A stretch of DNA of 64,000 bases from Mytilus californianus (GCF_021869535.1 NW_026262734.1:96663285-96727284); one strand, 5' to 3'. Counted from the first letter of the stretch, positions 11,601 through 26,600 are shown. The notes: generated by a model not told the origin, from the letters alone. Program-made: numbers and translations.

Positions 11601-14600
11601 TAAGACCTGATACCCTATAGAATATATCAAGCTTTAGATGTTTCACTTACTGTATTTCCCGTACATTTCTGATGACATAATGCTGATGTTTTTACATCAC
11701 AGTAGTACGAGTCCAGTCTTCACGCTGAACCACAGGCCCAGCAGCCCAGGCTTGTAAAATTGCTCTCGGGCCTGTAAAAATCATGTTTACAGGCCAACAG
11801 AATCTAACTAAAGTTTTCCAAAAATTGAGCTCCGGGCCTGTAGATTTTAAAGTTCATTGTGAAGACTGAGAGTCTATCATACAATAATGTCATTTACGCT
11901 GATTGACCTTGCCTGGGTCAACCAGGGTAACTCATTCATAAAAAATGCCATACAAAGTTCAAACTTAGTTAAGAATTTCACCAAATTTTAGGGTTGTACT
12001 CTTGACATTAAAGTTATAAAAATACATATTTCCATTTTGACTAGTGGTAAAGTTATCTTGGGGATGACTTGTTGGTCAAATGAAACTATTTAAAATTAAG
12101 GAAAAGTTGTGATTTTTTATTCATTTATGTATTTATTTCTATTTGCAGAATATAATTATTCAGCTGGAGGAGCACCAAAGTAAGTTTTGTTCAAGGTTGA
12201 TTATGTATCCATTGCAACAACAATTTTCTCTTATAAACAGTTCATTTTTATGCAGTAACTGATTTTCACCAGCTCTATGGGCTATTGATAAAGGAAATCA
12301 ACTAGTCCATGGCCAAGATTAACTTATCCTTAGTGATTCATTCAAACAGTTTCCAAATTTGAAAATTAGATCTGGAAAGTGAAAATGTATTGACCGGTGA
12401 CATGTCACTGATTTACATCATTCAAAGTACATGTAGCTTGGACAAAAAAACTGTTTTTTTAGAGAAAAATTTGAAAGTAGTTTGCAATGGCAACTTTTGA
12501 GTTTAGATAAAAATATAAAAGTTTCAGAATATTCGGACAGTTATGCCAATATCTTCACTTACAATGTAATCTGTTATCAATTGTCCTTACTTAGAGCGGT
12601 TTAGAATGGTCAAATAACATTTAAAGATAACTATGCAAAGGAACAAAACATCTTTTTAGAATAGTTTTCACAATCTTCTAGTTGAACATATTTTACAGTA
12701 GTTCTCGCAATCATCTAATTTGACATATTTTACAGCTACAACTATGGTAGTTACGGAGCAACAGCAGCCGACTCAACAGCTACATATCAACAGTATGGTC
12801 AGACACAACAACCACCAACACAACCGGTATGTAAATGTATTGTGATTAGACTATAAACACCAGTCAATTGGTTCATCCAAGACTGGTAACTATCGAATCT
12901 ATTTTTTTGTTGCTGATTTATAGCTTTAAGCTTGAATTGTTTTAAATAATCCAGTAATATATGTTAAGCAAGCTTTTAATAAAATATTGTAGAATACTTA
13001 CTTATATATGCTAACAAATGGTAGAAGACTAGGTTTGAACAGTCTTTCTGACCTTGGGAGGTAAAATTATGTTTGGCTTTTACACAATACACAAAGCATA
13101 CATGCTGTATATCCTATTTGTTTTACATTTGTCTTTTCTGGCCCTAATATAGCTGACAATGCGGTGTGGGTTTTGTTCATTGTTGAAGGCTGTACAGTGA
13201 TCTATGATTTTTAACTTCTGTGTCATTTGGTCTTTGATGAAGAGTTGTCTCATTGGCAATCATACCACATCTACTTATTTTTATACGACCGCAAAAATTG
13301 AAAATTTTTTGGTCGTATATTGGTATGACGTTGGCGTCGTCATCGTCGTCGTCGTCTGGCGTCGTCCGAAGACACATTGGTTTTCGCACTCTAACTTTAG
13401 TTTAAGTGAATGGATCTCCATGAAATTTTACCATAAGGTTCAATACCACGAAAGGAAGGTGGGGATTGATTTTGGGGGTTATGGTACCAACAGTTAAGGA
13501 ATTAGGGGCCAAAAAGGGGCCAAAAATAAGTATTTTTGTAACTTCCAGACAATAACTTGTGTGTAAGTGTATGGATCTCTCTGACATTGTACCACAAGGT
13601 TCCATATCACAAAGGGAAGGCTGTAATTGATTTTGGGGGTAATTGCCTCAAAATTTTAGGAATTAGGGGCCAAAAAAGGGGCAAAAAACAAGCATTTTTC
13701 TAGTTTCATGACAATAACTTGTGTGTAAGTGTTTGGATATTTCTGAAATTGTAATACAAGGTTCCATATCACAAAGGGAAAGCTGGAATTGAGTTTGGGG
13801 GTAATTGCCCGAAACGTTTAGGAATTGGGGGCCAAAAAGGGGCCAAAAATAAGCATTTTTCTAGTTTCCAGACAATAACTTGTGTTCAAGTGTATGGATC
13901 TCTCTGAAATTGTACTGCAAGGTACCATACCACAAAGGGAAGGCTGGGATTGAGTTTGGGGGTGATGAATCATAAGGGGGTTCAAAAAATTTGGGGGGGG
14001 GGATTTTTTTTTTTTTCTTTTTTTCCTTTTTTTTTTCTTTTAAAATTTTCCATTTTAAGTTGGTTATTTCTGATTAATATTTAAAAGCAAATAATAATGA
14101 TATGGTAGGAGATACACACCAAACAGGATGTGTAAATTATTATATAATAAGTATTGTGCAATAGCAAGAAATTTTCAATTGCACAGTATTGCACAATTGC
14201 AAGAAATCTTCAATTGCACAGTATTGCGCAATAGCAAGAAATCTTCAATTGCACAGTATTGCGCAATAGCAAGAAATATCCAATAGCACAATATTGCGCA
14301 ATAGCAAGAAATTGTCAATTGTACAGTATTGCACAATAGCAAGAAATATTCAATTGCACAGTATTGTGCAAAAGAAGATACTTCGTATAAATTGCTTATT
14401 TCTTGATCAATTTCAATGGGGTTTTATTCTTGAATTCTTGGGGTTCTTTAATATGCTGAATCTAACCATGTATTAAGTTTTTGGATTTTGGGCCCCGTTT
14501 TTAAATTGGTCCACATTGAGGTCCAAAGGGTCCAAAATTTAACTTTGTTTGATTTCATCAAAAATTGAATTATTGGGGTTCTTTGATATGCCGAATCTAA

Positions 14601-17600
14601 CCGTGTATTTAGATTCTTAAATTTTGGTTCCGTTTTCAAATTGGTCTACATTAAGGTCAAAAGGGTCCAAAATTAAACTTAGTTTGATTTTAACAAAAAT
14701 TGAATTTTTAGGGTACTTTGATATGCTGAATCTAAACTTGTATTTAGATTTTTGATTATGGGCCCAGTTTTCAAGTTGGTCCAAATCGGGGTCCAAAATT
14801 AAACTTTGTTTGATTTCAACAAAAATTGAATATATGGGGTTCTTTGATATGCTGAATCTAACCATGTATTTAGATTTTTGATTTTTGGGCCCCGTTATCA
14901 ACTTTGTCCACATTGAGGTCAAAAGGGTCCAAAATTAAACTTTGTTTGATTTCATCAAAAATTGAATTGTTGGGGTTCTTTGATATGCCAAATCTAACCG
15001 TGTATTTAGATTTTTAATTTTGGGTCCTGTTTTTAAATTGGTCTACATTAAGGTCCAAAGGGTCCAAAATTAAACTTAGTTTGATTTTAACAAAAATTGA
15101 ATTATTGGGGTTCTTTGATATGCTGAATCTAAACATGTGTTTAGATTTTTGATTATGGGCCCAGTTTTCAAGTTGGTCCAAGTTGGGGTCCAAAATTAAA
15201 CTTTGTTTGATTTCAACAAAAATTGAATATATGGGGTTCTTTGATATGCTGAATCTAAACATGTATTTAGATTTTAGATTTTTGGCTCAGTTTTCAAGTT
15301 GGTCCAAATTGGGGTCCAAAATTAAACTTTGTTTGATTTCAACAAAAATTGAATATATGGGGTTCTTTGATATGCTGAATCTAACCATGTATTTAGATTT
15401 TTTATTTGTGGACCCCCTATCAAATTGGTTCATATTGAGGTCAAAAGGGTCAAAAATTAAACTTTGTTTGATTTCATCAAAAATTGAATTATTGGGGTTC
15501 TTTGATATGCCAAATCTAACCGTGTATTTAGATTTTTAATTTTGGGTCCTGTTTTTAAAATTGGTCTACATTAAGGTCCAAAGGGTCCAAAATTAAACTT
15601 AGTTTGATTTTAACAAAAATTGAATTCTTGGGGTTCTTTGATATGCTGAATCTAAACATGTGTTTAGATTTTTGATTATGGGCCCAGTTTTCAAGTTGGT
15701 CCAAGTTGGGGTCCAAAATTAAACTTTGTTTGATTTCAACAAAAATTGAATATATGGGGTTCTTTGATATGCTGAATCCAAACATGTATTTAGATTTTAG
15801 ATTTTTGGCCCAGTTTTCAAGTTGGTCCAAATTGGGGTCCAAAATTAAACTTTGTTTGATTTCAACAAAAATTTAATATATGGGGTTCTTTGATATGCTG
15901 AATCTTACCATGTATTTAGATTTTTTATTTGTGGGCCCGCTATCAAATTGGTTCATATTGAGGTCAAAAGGGTCCAAAATTAAACTTTGTTTGATTTCAT
16001 CAAAAATTGAATTATTGGGGTTCTTTGATATGCCAAATCTAACCGTGTATTTAGATTTTTAATTTTGGGTCCCGTTTTTTAAATTGGTTTACATTAAGGT
16101 CCAAAGGGTCCAAAATTAAACTTAGTTTGATTTTAAAAAAAAATGAATTTTTGGGGTTCTTTGATATGCTGAATCTAAACATGTGTTTAGATTTTTGATT
16201 ATGGGACCAGTTTTCAAGTTGGTCCAAGTTGGGGTCCAAAATTAAACTTTGTTTGATTTCAACAAAAATTGAATATATGGGGTTCTTTGATATGCTGAAT
16301 CTAAACATGTATTTAGATTTTAGATTTTTGGCCCAGTTTTCAAGTTGGTCCAAATTGGGGTCCAAAATTTAACTTTGTTTGATTTCAACAAAAATTGAAT
16401 ATATGGGGTTCTTTGATATGCTGAATCTTACCATGTATTTAGGTTTTTTATTTTGTGGGCCCGCTATCAAATTGGTTCATATTGAGGTCAAAAGGGTCCA
16501 AAATTAAACTTTGTTTGATTTCATCAAAAATTGAATTATTGGGGTTCTTTGATATGCCAAATCTAACCGTGTATTTAGATTTTTAATTTTGGGTCCCGTT
16601 TTTTAAATTGGTCTACATTAAGGTCCAAAGGGTCCAAAATTAAACTTAGTTTGATTTTAACAAAAATTGAATTCTTGGGGTACTTTGATATGCTGAATCT
16701 AAACATGTGTTTAGATTTTTGATTATGGGACCAGTTTTCAAGTTTGTCCAAGTTGGGGTCCAAAATTAAACTTTGTTTGATTTCAACAAAAATTGAATAT
16801 ATGGGGTTCTTTGATATGCTGAATCTAACCATGTATTTTGATTTTGGACATTGGACCATAATAGGTAAATTAAAAAAATTGAAGTTCTTAGACCACATTC
16901 TTTCTGTGTCAGAAACCTATGCTGTGTCAAATATTTAATCACAATCCAAATTCAGAGCTGTATCAAGCTTGAATGTTGTGTCCATACTTGCCCCAACTGT
17001 TCAGGGTTCGACCTCTGCGGTCGTATCAAGCTGCGCCCAGCGAAGCATTTTATTATATGTATATATTTTTTAACAGCAGTGTTGCTGGACAATGCTTACA
17101 TTTCTAAACCTCCATAAACATGACATTAAACCTTTTTGTTGTACATTTCAGGCTGGTTACCAGCAGGCAGGTTACACAGGATATGATGCTAGTGCTTATG
17201 GACAAACAGCACAACCAGCAGCTACTCAGGCAGCAGGTTATGGACAGACCGCTACTTACGGACAAACAACTGGTAAATAATAGACCATCTTTGCTTGTGC
17301 TTGTTTCTTTTTAACTAGATTTACACAGCTAGATCTTTACTTCTCTCTAAGGATTGCAATATGTCTCCTTTAATGAATCATGAAAGAGGCATTGTTTATT
17401 TTCTGTGAGATTTTTTGTGGTTAATATAAAGCAATGGGGTTTGTATCTACATGTAAGGGTCAAATTGCAATCTTTATATAATTAACTTAATTAACATGCA
17501 ATACATACCTGTAAAGTATCACTTCCTACTTTCCAAAGATTGATGCTTTTTACTGTAATTACATGTATATTTATCTTTGTGCTGTTTTTGCCTTCCAAGT

Positions 17601-20600
17601 TTGTTTTTGTGCTGATAAAAACTTTTATACATAAAAGACAAATTGTTTGAATTGCAAAAAAAATTTAATTATATTTCTGCTCATTTATTTTGACGTGCTT
17701 ATTGTACCAAACTAGTAACTTTCATGTGAACTGCAACCTACTGTATTCCAAACCTCACATAATTTTAGGATTGAATTTGACTACCTGTATAGTGCAACCA
17801 AACGAGAAGCAATTTTAGAATTTTCCTTTTGATTTCACTACAAAATGGCTTGGTAGGTTGCTGTACTGGCATAATTATTTGGTTTTGTTATACTGACATA
17901 TTTAGTACGGGTTTCTGTACTGACATATTTAGTAGGTCTTACTGGACAAAAATATTTAGTAGGTCTTACTGGACAAAAATATTTAGTAGGTCTTACTGGA
18001 CAAGAATATTTAGTAGGTCTTACTGGACAAAAATATTTAGTAGGTCTTACTGGACAAGAATATTTAGTAGGTCTTACTGGACGAGAATATTTAGTAGGTC
18101 TTACTGTACAGGGCTTCCGAATTTTTTTGAAAATGCACTTACCCATTGGAAAGTTATCTTACAATTTTACTTTCCCGCATCAGTTTGCACTTTCCATTCT
18201 TTTTGAAGTCTGAAAAAAAAGCTTGATGTATGAACAATTAAAAAGTCTAATAATTTCCGTTTCGGCAGGGATAAAATATTTATGCAAACTCATGGCTTCA
18301 TGACCTACATTACTGTTTACTGATAATAACTAACTACCGCTGTAAACGCAAGGAAACAAGTGATTACTTCAGGGAACCTCAACCAGTTTCTAAATTAGAT
18401 TTTGTCCAATAACCGACTTTGACAAACAAAGAAAAAACACCGGAAAGTACCATGTAAAGACGATTTACTGATCCGATGGGAAACTGGTACCTGCGTTTTC
18501 GTTTACCTGACGATTTTTATCTTTCCCCTGGAAACGGGAAATGGGAATTCCGAAGCCCTGCTGTACTAACACATGAAAGTTATTTGTACCATCTTATTTA
18601 TATTCTTTTTTTAAACTTGAGGATTTTTAAATGACGTTTCTTTTTTTTTTTAAATTTAGTTTTTTATATCCATCCACTTTTGTCAAATATGTGTATATAT
18701 ATACATATCAAATTTTGTCTTCACATTACAGCAATTGTTTGCATTTTCATAGGAAAGTTCCAGATGCCAGTGTTCTTTTTATTTGCTTAAACACATCAAA
18801 TGTTACTTTATAATGAAAATTCAGTGTTTGATATGATCTGAGATTCTTAAATTTTGATTTTTGCATTTAACAAAATTTATTAATTGCAAACTATGCAAAG
18901 ATCAAAATTTTCTTCAGTTATTATCTAATGTATACTCAATTTTCAAAATAATCCTGGATTTTATGTGAGATAATTTTTTTTTTAACTAGGATAACAAACT
19001 TGTTTTTTGTTTGTTTCTTTTCAAACAAATATTGGTTAATTCTAGTGCTGAAGTTTATTCTCTAATATACATTGGTAGTAGAACTAGTGTGACCACAAAG
19101 CTAGAACTGATAGCTTATGAAATGTATTTTTGAAATCTTCATAAACATAATTTTTCAGAAAGTGATTGTTGACTGTAGCTGAGGTAACCTTCATTGTACA
19201 CAATAGGTAAACAAAAATGTAAGAATAAAAATGACTGGGTATTCATTAATGTTTTAGCACAAGCAGCACAAGGAGGTGGTCAGGCTTATGGAGTTGCAGG
19301 GTATGGACAACAACAGTATGCAACAACAGGTAATAAAAGCTATAATGTGAAAAACAGGTGTAAACTGGCTGTTAAAACCAAACCTGGTGGACATTGTATT
19401 GTATGTTAGTTTTAGTAATTAAAGTTATACAAGAGTCGACATTATTTTGTTATTCCTTATCATTGAGATAGAAAATTGATAATTTAAAAAAACTTTGGAA
19501 AAAAAATCGCTTTCTGTTTTAAAAATGTCAGATCCACAAAATATTCGTAGCAAATTGATAAAGCTTCTGATTTGAAATTAAGTCACTGTGATTAATGTGT
19601 GATTTTTTCTATGAAACCAATATTTTCAAAATGAATTCTTTGGAAATACATTTTCTGAAAATTTGTGAAGTTTAGAATGAAGCATGAAATAGTTTAATGG
19701 ATCAACCTCTTCCTCATTCTTCACAAAGAACTGTTGTCAAATTTTTATAGTATTAAAAACAACAAATGTCGAACCCTGTATAAAACTAATGTGACATAAT
19801 CTGCACTCTGATGTAAAAAAAAAGTAGAATAAACCGTTTGTTTATGCAGACATTTGATATTGTGATTTTGTTATGTGTGTATGTTTATACATTTGTAGAT
19901 CAATCAGCTTATGGAGTAACACAGCAACAAGATGGTGCCTCACAGTATGGTCAGCAAGGTAATTACATTTGTTGTTAGACATTAGTATAGAAATGACACT
20001 TGTAACCAGATATTTTGAAACCTACAAGTCAGTTTTGAACTAGATTTTGCTAATATTTCTTTGAATCAGTTAGCCAGTGCTCTACCCTTTTCAGGTTTTT
20101 TCTCTCCGTAATTTGACCTACAGTATGGCAATACTGTGATAAAATGGAAGGGTTATACCTGGGAGAGCTGGCTAGTCCTCTTTGCTTATTTTCAGTCTAT
20201 ATTAGTATGCCATCTTTGTAATGTATTTTATATTGTAAACCACACTGATTGTGTGTCTTAAAGTAAACTACAATTAAGTCAATGTATTGTTGCTACCCTA
20301 GATATCTTGACGAAGTTTTGTAACACTGAACAGGAGCTAAAAAATCATATCTGTTGTTTCAGGATACCAACAAAATACCTCATCATATGGGTCTTCAGGA
20401 GGTTACGGAGGACAGACCACTACCACTGGCTATGAACAACAGTCTGGTGGTTACGGTGGCCAGACTGGTGGCTATGGTGGGGGTAGTGGTGGTGGTGGTG
20501 GTGGTGGTGACTATGGATCACAAGGAGGTGGTAGCTCTTATGGCAGTGGAGGAGGATCAGGTGGATACGGGGGTTCTGGTGGATCCTACGGAAGTGGAGG

Positions 20601-23600
20601 GGGAGGAGGAGGGGGTTATGGTGGAGGAAGAGGTAGGTCTTGTCATACAGGTCATTGTTGGAACATAATTACAGCTTTCTTCTTCGCAGTAATCAAATAA
20701 ATTTTGTTGAGAAAAAAATTCATTTTGAATAATTAGTAGAAAAGAATTAAGAACTCACAAGAAAAGTTAACTTAGTTTATAATGATCTTCCAGCATAATA
20801 TAAAACCATCTACTAAATTTGAAGAAGAAAAAATGCAAATGTTCTTTATTCTGTAATTATAAGCAAAATATCTATGTTATTGTGCACCAACTAACAAAAA
20901 GTAATTTCTTCTTTTTGTAATGTTTTTTGATTGGCTTTGTTTTACAGGAAGAGGAGGAGGAGGCGGTGGAGGCAGGGATGGAGGAGGAGGAGGATACGGA
21001 GGAGGGTAGGTTTCATATTTAATCATTTAAGCAACAACAACAAAAATATTTGGTGAAAATACAAATTCGATAAATGTCCTGTGAGGTATACGTTACAACT
21101 AATATTGGTTTTCAAAGAGTAAAGAAAAACAAGCAATTTTTAAGGAGTTAATGTTACAAATTTGTAACTTAGATTTAAAAAGAGAAAAGAAAAAAAAGAG
21201 ATGTTTAATATTTTCCACATTTGTGTGATTATTGGTAGAAGATTTGGTTAACAGTGATAGTTATATTAAGAAGTATGGGTATGAAATCCTTACATTTACA
21301 AAGGGTACTCTATAATATGGTTACTTGAATAGTTAAACTGCTACCTGGGTTGATAGATTCTGATTGCGATTATTAGTAGTAGATATGATTAAAAACTTTA
21401 AAAGTATTAATCAGAATTAGGGTAAAAATCCTGGTTAACAAAGGTTGTTTTATAACATGGTGAAATATCATGAGGGTTGATTTATCAGGATACTGCACAC
21501 ACACACATATATATGTAATATAATTTATAAACATGCTATAACTCTGCCATTTCCTAAGATCTTTTCAACAGGTTTACCATAGAAGGTTGTGTAAACGGTG
21601 TACTTTGTTGCAAAATGCATAGAATGTAGGGGGATATAAAATTAGTATTGTGAATGAAATTAAAATGACTCACTGGAGCTAATGAGTAACAAAGCTTAAA
21701 TTTCTTCTGAACAGTGTCAGAGTGTAAGTTTTTTGTGACACAAGTTCTATTGGTATGCATCTATTTACTACATACACTTTTAAGGGCTAATTTTTTAGGG
21801 AAAATGACTACCTGTACTCAAAAGAAAAAGGTTGACTTGTTATAATAAATATCCCAGCATGAAGTTATGTTCTCTTAATTTTGTAAATAGATTTTGAAAT
21901 TAAGCAAAGTCAATCAAAAATGATATATGATCTGTCCTAAAACCCATTTAAATAACACTATTTTCTGTCAAATTTTATGGCCATTTTTATTTGTCTGAAC
22001 CTCTCATGAATTCTTAGTTCTAAATCAGTATTAAAAAGCGAATTATGGGCCAATCGGCTGTCCTCTACAAAAGAAAAGAAAAGGCTGTATTGATGAAATG
22101 CTTTGAATTTAATGATGCCTAAAACAAAAGCAGATGCTGAAAGATCATAAAAGAAATGAGGTTGTCTTTTAACTTGGTACAATAGTGTATATCACTGTTA
22201 TTAAATATTCTATTTTTTAAAAGGGTAATTAAGAGGTGAAGTTAGCATTTCCAGTGAGTCCGTTCAGGTGTAAAAATGTTAAAAGAAGTCCAGGTTATAT
22301 AAAAGTGGCTCTGGTATATAAGAATTAAATAAAACTTCAAAGTGTCAGTTTGATATTAGTGTAGATAAGTGGACCACATGTTTAAATTGGTTTTATAAAA
22401 AACCTTTGAAGCTTAGATAATCCATTTAAACTGACTCTTACCAATACAAGAGGTGTGCCTAAGTGCCAATGTATCTCTACTTTGTTAACAAAAAAGAGAG
22501 AATACTGGCTTTTATTTTAAGTGATATAGTGTCATGGTAAAGGGGATATTAAATGGTGTTACCATGAAAAAGAATAACATGTACAGTTGAAAATTGTAGC
22601 TGATTGCAATTTTAAGCTTTTACAAATTAGTCATGAGAAATTCAGTAAATTGAAAAAAGGTTCTACTTTAAACTGTCTGAAAGTAACCATGTAAATCATG
22701 ATACAACCGTAAATTAACCTTAGAAATGCAAACTTTTTATCTAAGAATTGGGTTATGTAACTAATAAATAAAAAATATAAGCCATAAATTGTCCTGTACA
22801 TGTCAGGTTAATCTCCTTTGGAAAGCAATGATGGTTGAATTTTTGTTTCTGAAGATTCCATTTTAAATGAAAAGAAAAAAAAAGTTCAATGTGTAGAAAA
22901 GGTACATTTTTGTAGATACCTAGCTACAGCCACATCATTAGTGTTTTGGTGAACATGCATGTTTACATAATTGGATGAAAAAAAATAGCAAAAGATATTT
23001 GCCCCACAAGGTGTTTGTAATGTTTGTAATGTTGGTAAAATTTACAAGAATTTACATTTTGATTGTTCCTTTTGATGTCTAATAAAATTCATCTTTAACC
23101 TTCAAGTTTCACTTTCTTATGAATTGGTTAAATTGTTTATTATTCAGTTTAACGGTTTTGCATTTGATTTTTCCTTATTTGTAAACAAAATTAGGTTAGA
23201 ACAAAAAAAGTGTCATATCAAGGTTTCAGATCTACATACCCGTGGATGGTAAAGGTCTTGTTCTCTTTCATGAACTGAGAATGAGTTAAAAAAAAAGATA
23301 TGAAATCTGAGTTAGTACCATATGGTGTGTATAAATCATTAGAAACACTTTAGAATAATGTCAGTTATCTGATAATTTCTAAAGGTGGTTATGTAAAATA
23401 AGAAAATCTTGTACATAAAGTACAACATAAAGTTCATTAAATATTATGAAAGAAATAAACTATACCACAATAAAATATTCCCCTGATACCAGAGCCACTG
23501 AAGAGGGTATGCACAAGAAATCATATAAACTGTATGGAGGTTAATTATTTAAAATAAACATTAAAATGAAGTTTACACAAATATTAAAAAGGTTATATTT

Positions 23601-26600
23601 GGAGTATGAAAATAGATAGGTTGGGAGTGTTTTGCAACAGTCTACATTTAGTGTTTAGCATCAAAACCAAAAGAAGACCTTGTTGGGATCTACAAGGATA
23701 CGGCAGTATCGTCGGTCCACATCTTGTGGGCGTGATCGATACTGACCCCATCAATATATTTCAGTGGTAGTCGTGGAGGGTACAGCAGAGGTTTTGGTGG
23801 TGGTAAGTTCAAAGGTCAAGCTTTTGTCACTGACCATTATTCCAAGTTTTCTCTTAGTGTTGCAATTACACGCAACTATCTTAGAAGAAATGGATGCTGC
23901 ATTTGCATTGCTTCATCTGTTTTCTTGATAATTAATGTAGTTTTGTTGGATATGTTAATATATTTATTGGGCAAGGGAAGTAACTTGAGTGAATACACTG
24001 CTATTAGAAAAGTGTGCATTTTTTCAGTTTCTTAATTCAGGTTTTTTTTTACCAATTTGAAATGATGTACTATAAGAAAAAAATTTCTGACTTCATTTGT
24101 TCAAAAAATCATTGAGAGTTTATTCACTCAGACTTTTATACTTTGTGTATTTATGTTGTTTAATCTTAATTTTGTGAAAGAGGAATTTATGTACCAACAT
24201 TCAAAAATTAAAAAAAAGATCACATTGCAATAGACAGGAACAAAAAATGTTTCATTGATATACGAACTTATGACTTGTTAAATAATTTGATAAAAATTTG
24301 AATTTTGGTACTATAAATGATGGATTGAGTAGTAGAGTAATGAAGGTTGGAAGTTGAAACAGTCAAAATGGGAAATACTGCTTGTGTTGAACCAAGATTT
24401 AATCATGGTGGAAAATTCTGGAAGTTGTGGATTAAAATTCAAAGTGATTATAGACATTGATAAATACTACTGGAGGAATCAAGTGATGTTTTACTTCAAA
24501 CCAGTCACAATCATTGACAATAGATTGGAAAATACTGGACAGAACTTTACCCAGAGGATGATGAACTAAGTGATGATTGCTATAGAAATTTATACCATAA
24601 AATAATGCATAATAATTCATGGTGAATTGACTACAACTGCTAAAGTATTAATGGAGAATAGTTAATATATCAAATATGATTAGAATTCCTTTGAATTAAG
24701 TGGGATAGTAATCATGAGTACTAATTAGATGTTTATTGAGGTCTTGAAGTGATTATTATCACAAAGCAATGCAAAAAATAGCAATAGAGTTTGAAAAATG
24801 TGTAAATGGCAGAGAATTGTCAGCTCAAGTTAATGTTGATGAAATCATAAGAAAATGTATGAATCTGTGGGAAAATTGAGGTGTTGGTAATGTACTTGTT
24901 AAAAGTTTGATATACACAAGTGCAGTTATAATATAATACGGAATATAGATATCAAGATTGAAGTTGAACAAAGCGAAATGTTGCTACTAAGAAAAATCAT
25001 AAAAGTGTGGCCTGTTGAAGCCAGTAGAAATTTAGAAATATCAATTACAGAGTGCAACATTGAAACAAATATCAGCTCTGTGAAATAAGATGGGCGTCTA
25101 TTCACGATATAAAGCATTGTCAATGTAAATGTAGATATAAAAGGACTATATATCAGTTGTTACAATCAACTGTCATAAAATACATAGTTCTTCAGTTGAG
25201 ATATATCATGGGATAAAAATAAGAATTGATAAAAATTGAACAAAATATGGTATGAGTAATATGTCTCAGGAAATGTATACCTCTCTGCAATCTATGGTAC
25301 AATTTGGATATATGTATATGTCGGCCCTACAATATGAAAGTGATAAATGTGTACATCATGTTAAACCTGGTATTAATAAAACATAAATCCGTAGGAAAAT
25401 GGCAGATTTAATAATAAATGGTGATAATATCCATCCTTAAACAGGTTTGATATATAACCGAATGAAATAAAACCACATAAATAAAGTGTGGTAGATGGTT
25501 AAGTATTGGTGTGACCGTTGAGTATTAATGTGTTCTAAAGTTATTACATTTTGTCCTGTTGTATATTAAATCCATAAAAACGATGTGTAGTGTATATATT
25601 ATTAAGTTAAGATAAAAAAAAGTACTTTTGTTTCTTTGTTTCAATTCCTTGTTTTCTGAAGAAATCATTGCTTTATTGATATTTGCAATTTTAGGATCAG
25701 ATTTTCATCTGACAAATTAATGTGAAGAAATGCTTTTGGTTATATTTTTAACAATGTCAAAATTAGTAAATATAAGTACTTTTTTACATGATAATGAACA
25801 TACCAAAATAAAATTTCTTTTTCAAACAAAAAGTAGCTGTAAAATAATAATGTCTTGCATCATACATGCTACAAACGATTACTGATCCATTATTATACTA
25901 TCACTTGTCAATTTTAATGTTACAAATTATTTATTTAGATTAGTTAACTCTTTTTATTTGAAAACTTGTGACGTTGTCGGAACTCAGTGCTAGTATAGTA
26001 TTTGGATCATTAATAAAAAAATTCCATGATTATAGTATTAACTTGAAAAAGAGACTTTGCAGAGGATTATTTAGTTATGTGGATACCCTGTAACTCACCT
26101 CCATGGTTTTATCAAATCTGGTATTCCCTGGATAATTATCAGATTTCGTATTTTACAATGAAAAAAAAAAAATGTAAGATCAGGGATTTTTTGGTACCAA
26201 TGAATTTTACTTGTTTCATGATGTTAAATGACATTTTTCAAGATTATTAGTCTCTCATGCAAATAGTCCATTCTAGTTCTCTATTAGGTGAGTTGCAGGG
26301 ATCCAGCCTCTGGTAATGTCTTTGTATCATTCTTTCATTGCCATTTTTTCTCCAAATTAGACTTAAACAGAAATTGGAGATGAGTTAACCAGTTGTTATA
26401 TACATACATAAAACATTTGTGTTGAGTTAAGTATCTTGTCCATGAATGGTTGTTAGGTACATGTTATAATGAAAATTCCAGATGGAACTTAATGTTATTT
26501 AATGTATGTGTCAAATCTTTTGGTAGATTTCATTTGGTATGTTCAATCTATTGTTTACAAATGTATGTACGAAGTCAATCCAATGTATATACAGATCATA

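Larger units (their letters stand above)
13282..17053 (+). mobile_element. family A Helentron-like element, full copy A2, in FET intron 3
   Basis: Order of parts: T-tract; head TATACGACCGC with hairpin arms ATACGACC/GGTCGTAT (13284-13319); GTCGTC microsatellite; a left block of ~200-bp repeats; a G-run and T-rich spacer near 13998-14040; a 35-bp array (14140-14375); a ~130-bp array (14400-16850); a unique right block; subterminal inverse repeat GCGGTCGTAT; a short 3' hairpin (GCTGCGC/GCGAAGC); and the end GCATTTTAT. This matches non-autonomous Helentron/HINE and bivalve pearl architecture. Long 'open' frames in the array come from the repeat unit and are not genes. It is nearly identical to the copy at 33133-36526. 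Confidence 0.78.

Noticed and set aside
14448-16938. Many frames of 60-118 codons on both strands with repeated peptides such as LILDPNLDQLENW
   Set aside because: They are translations of the ~130-bp repeat in family A; the same peptides recur in every copy, break at monomer changes and have no splice or start context.
17829-18206. 125-codon and opposing 102-codon frames
   Set aside because: Produced by the 27-bp minisatellite, whose unit is a multiple of three and lacks stops on both strands.
20354-20668. 104-codon frame over FET exon 7
   Set aside because: Shadow frame rich in Val from GGT codons read out of phase; splice sites and phase support the Gly/Tyr frame.
24354-24569. 71-codon + frame inside FET intron 9
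   Set aside because: No acceptor/donor pair in compatible phase and no domain; treated as chance.
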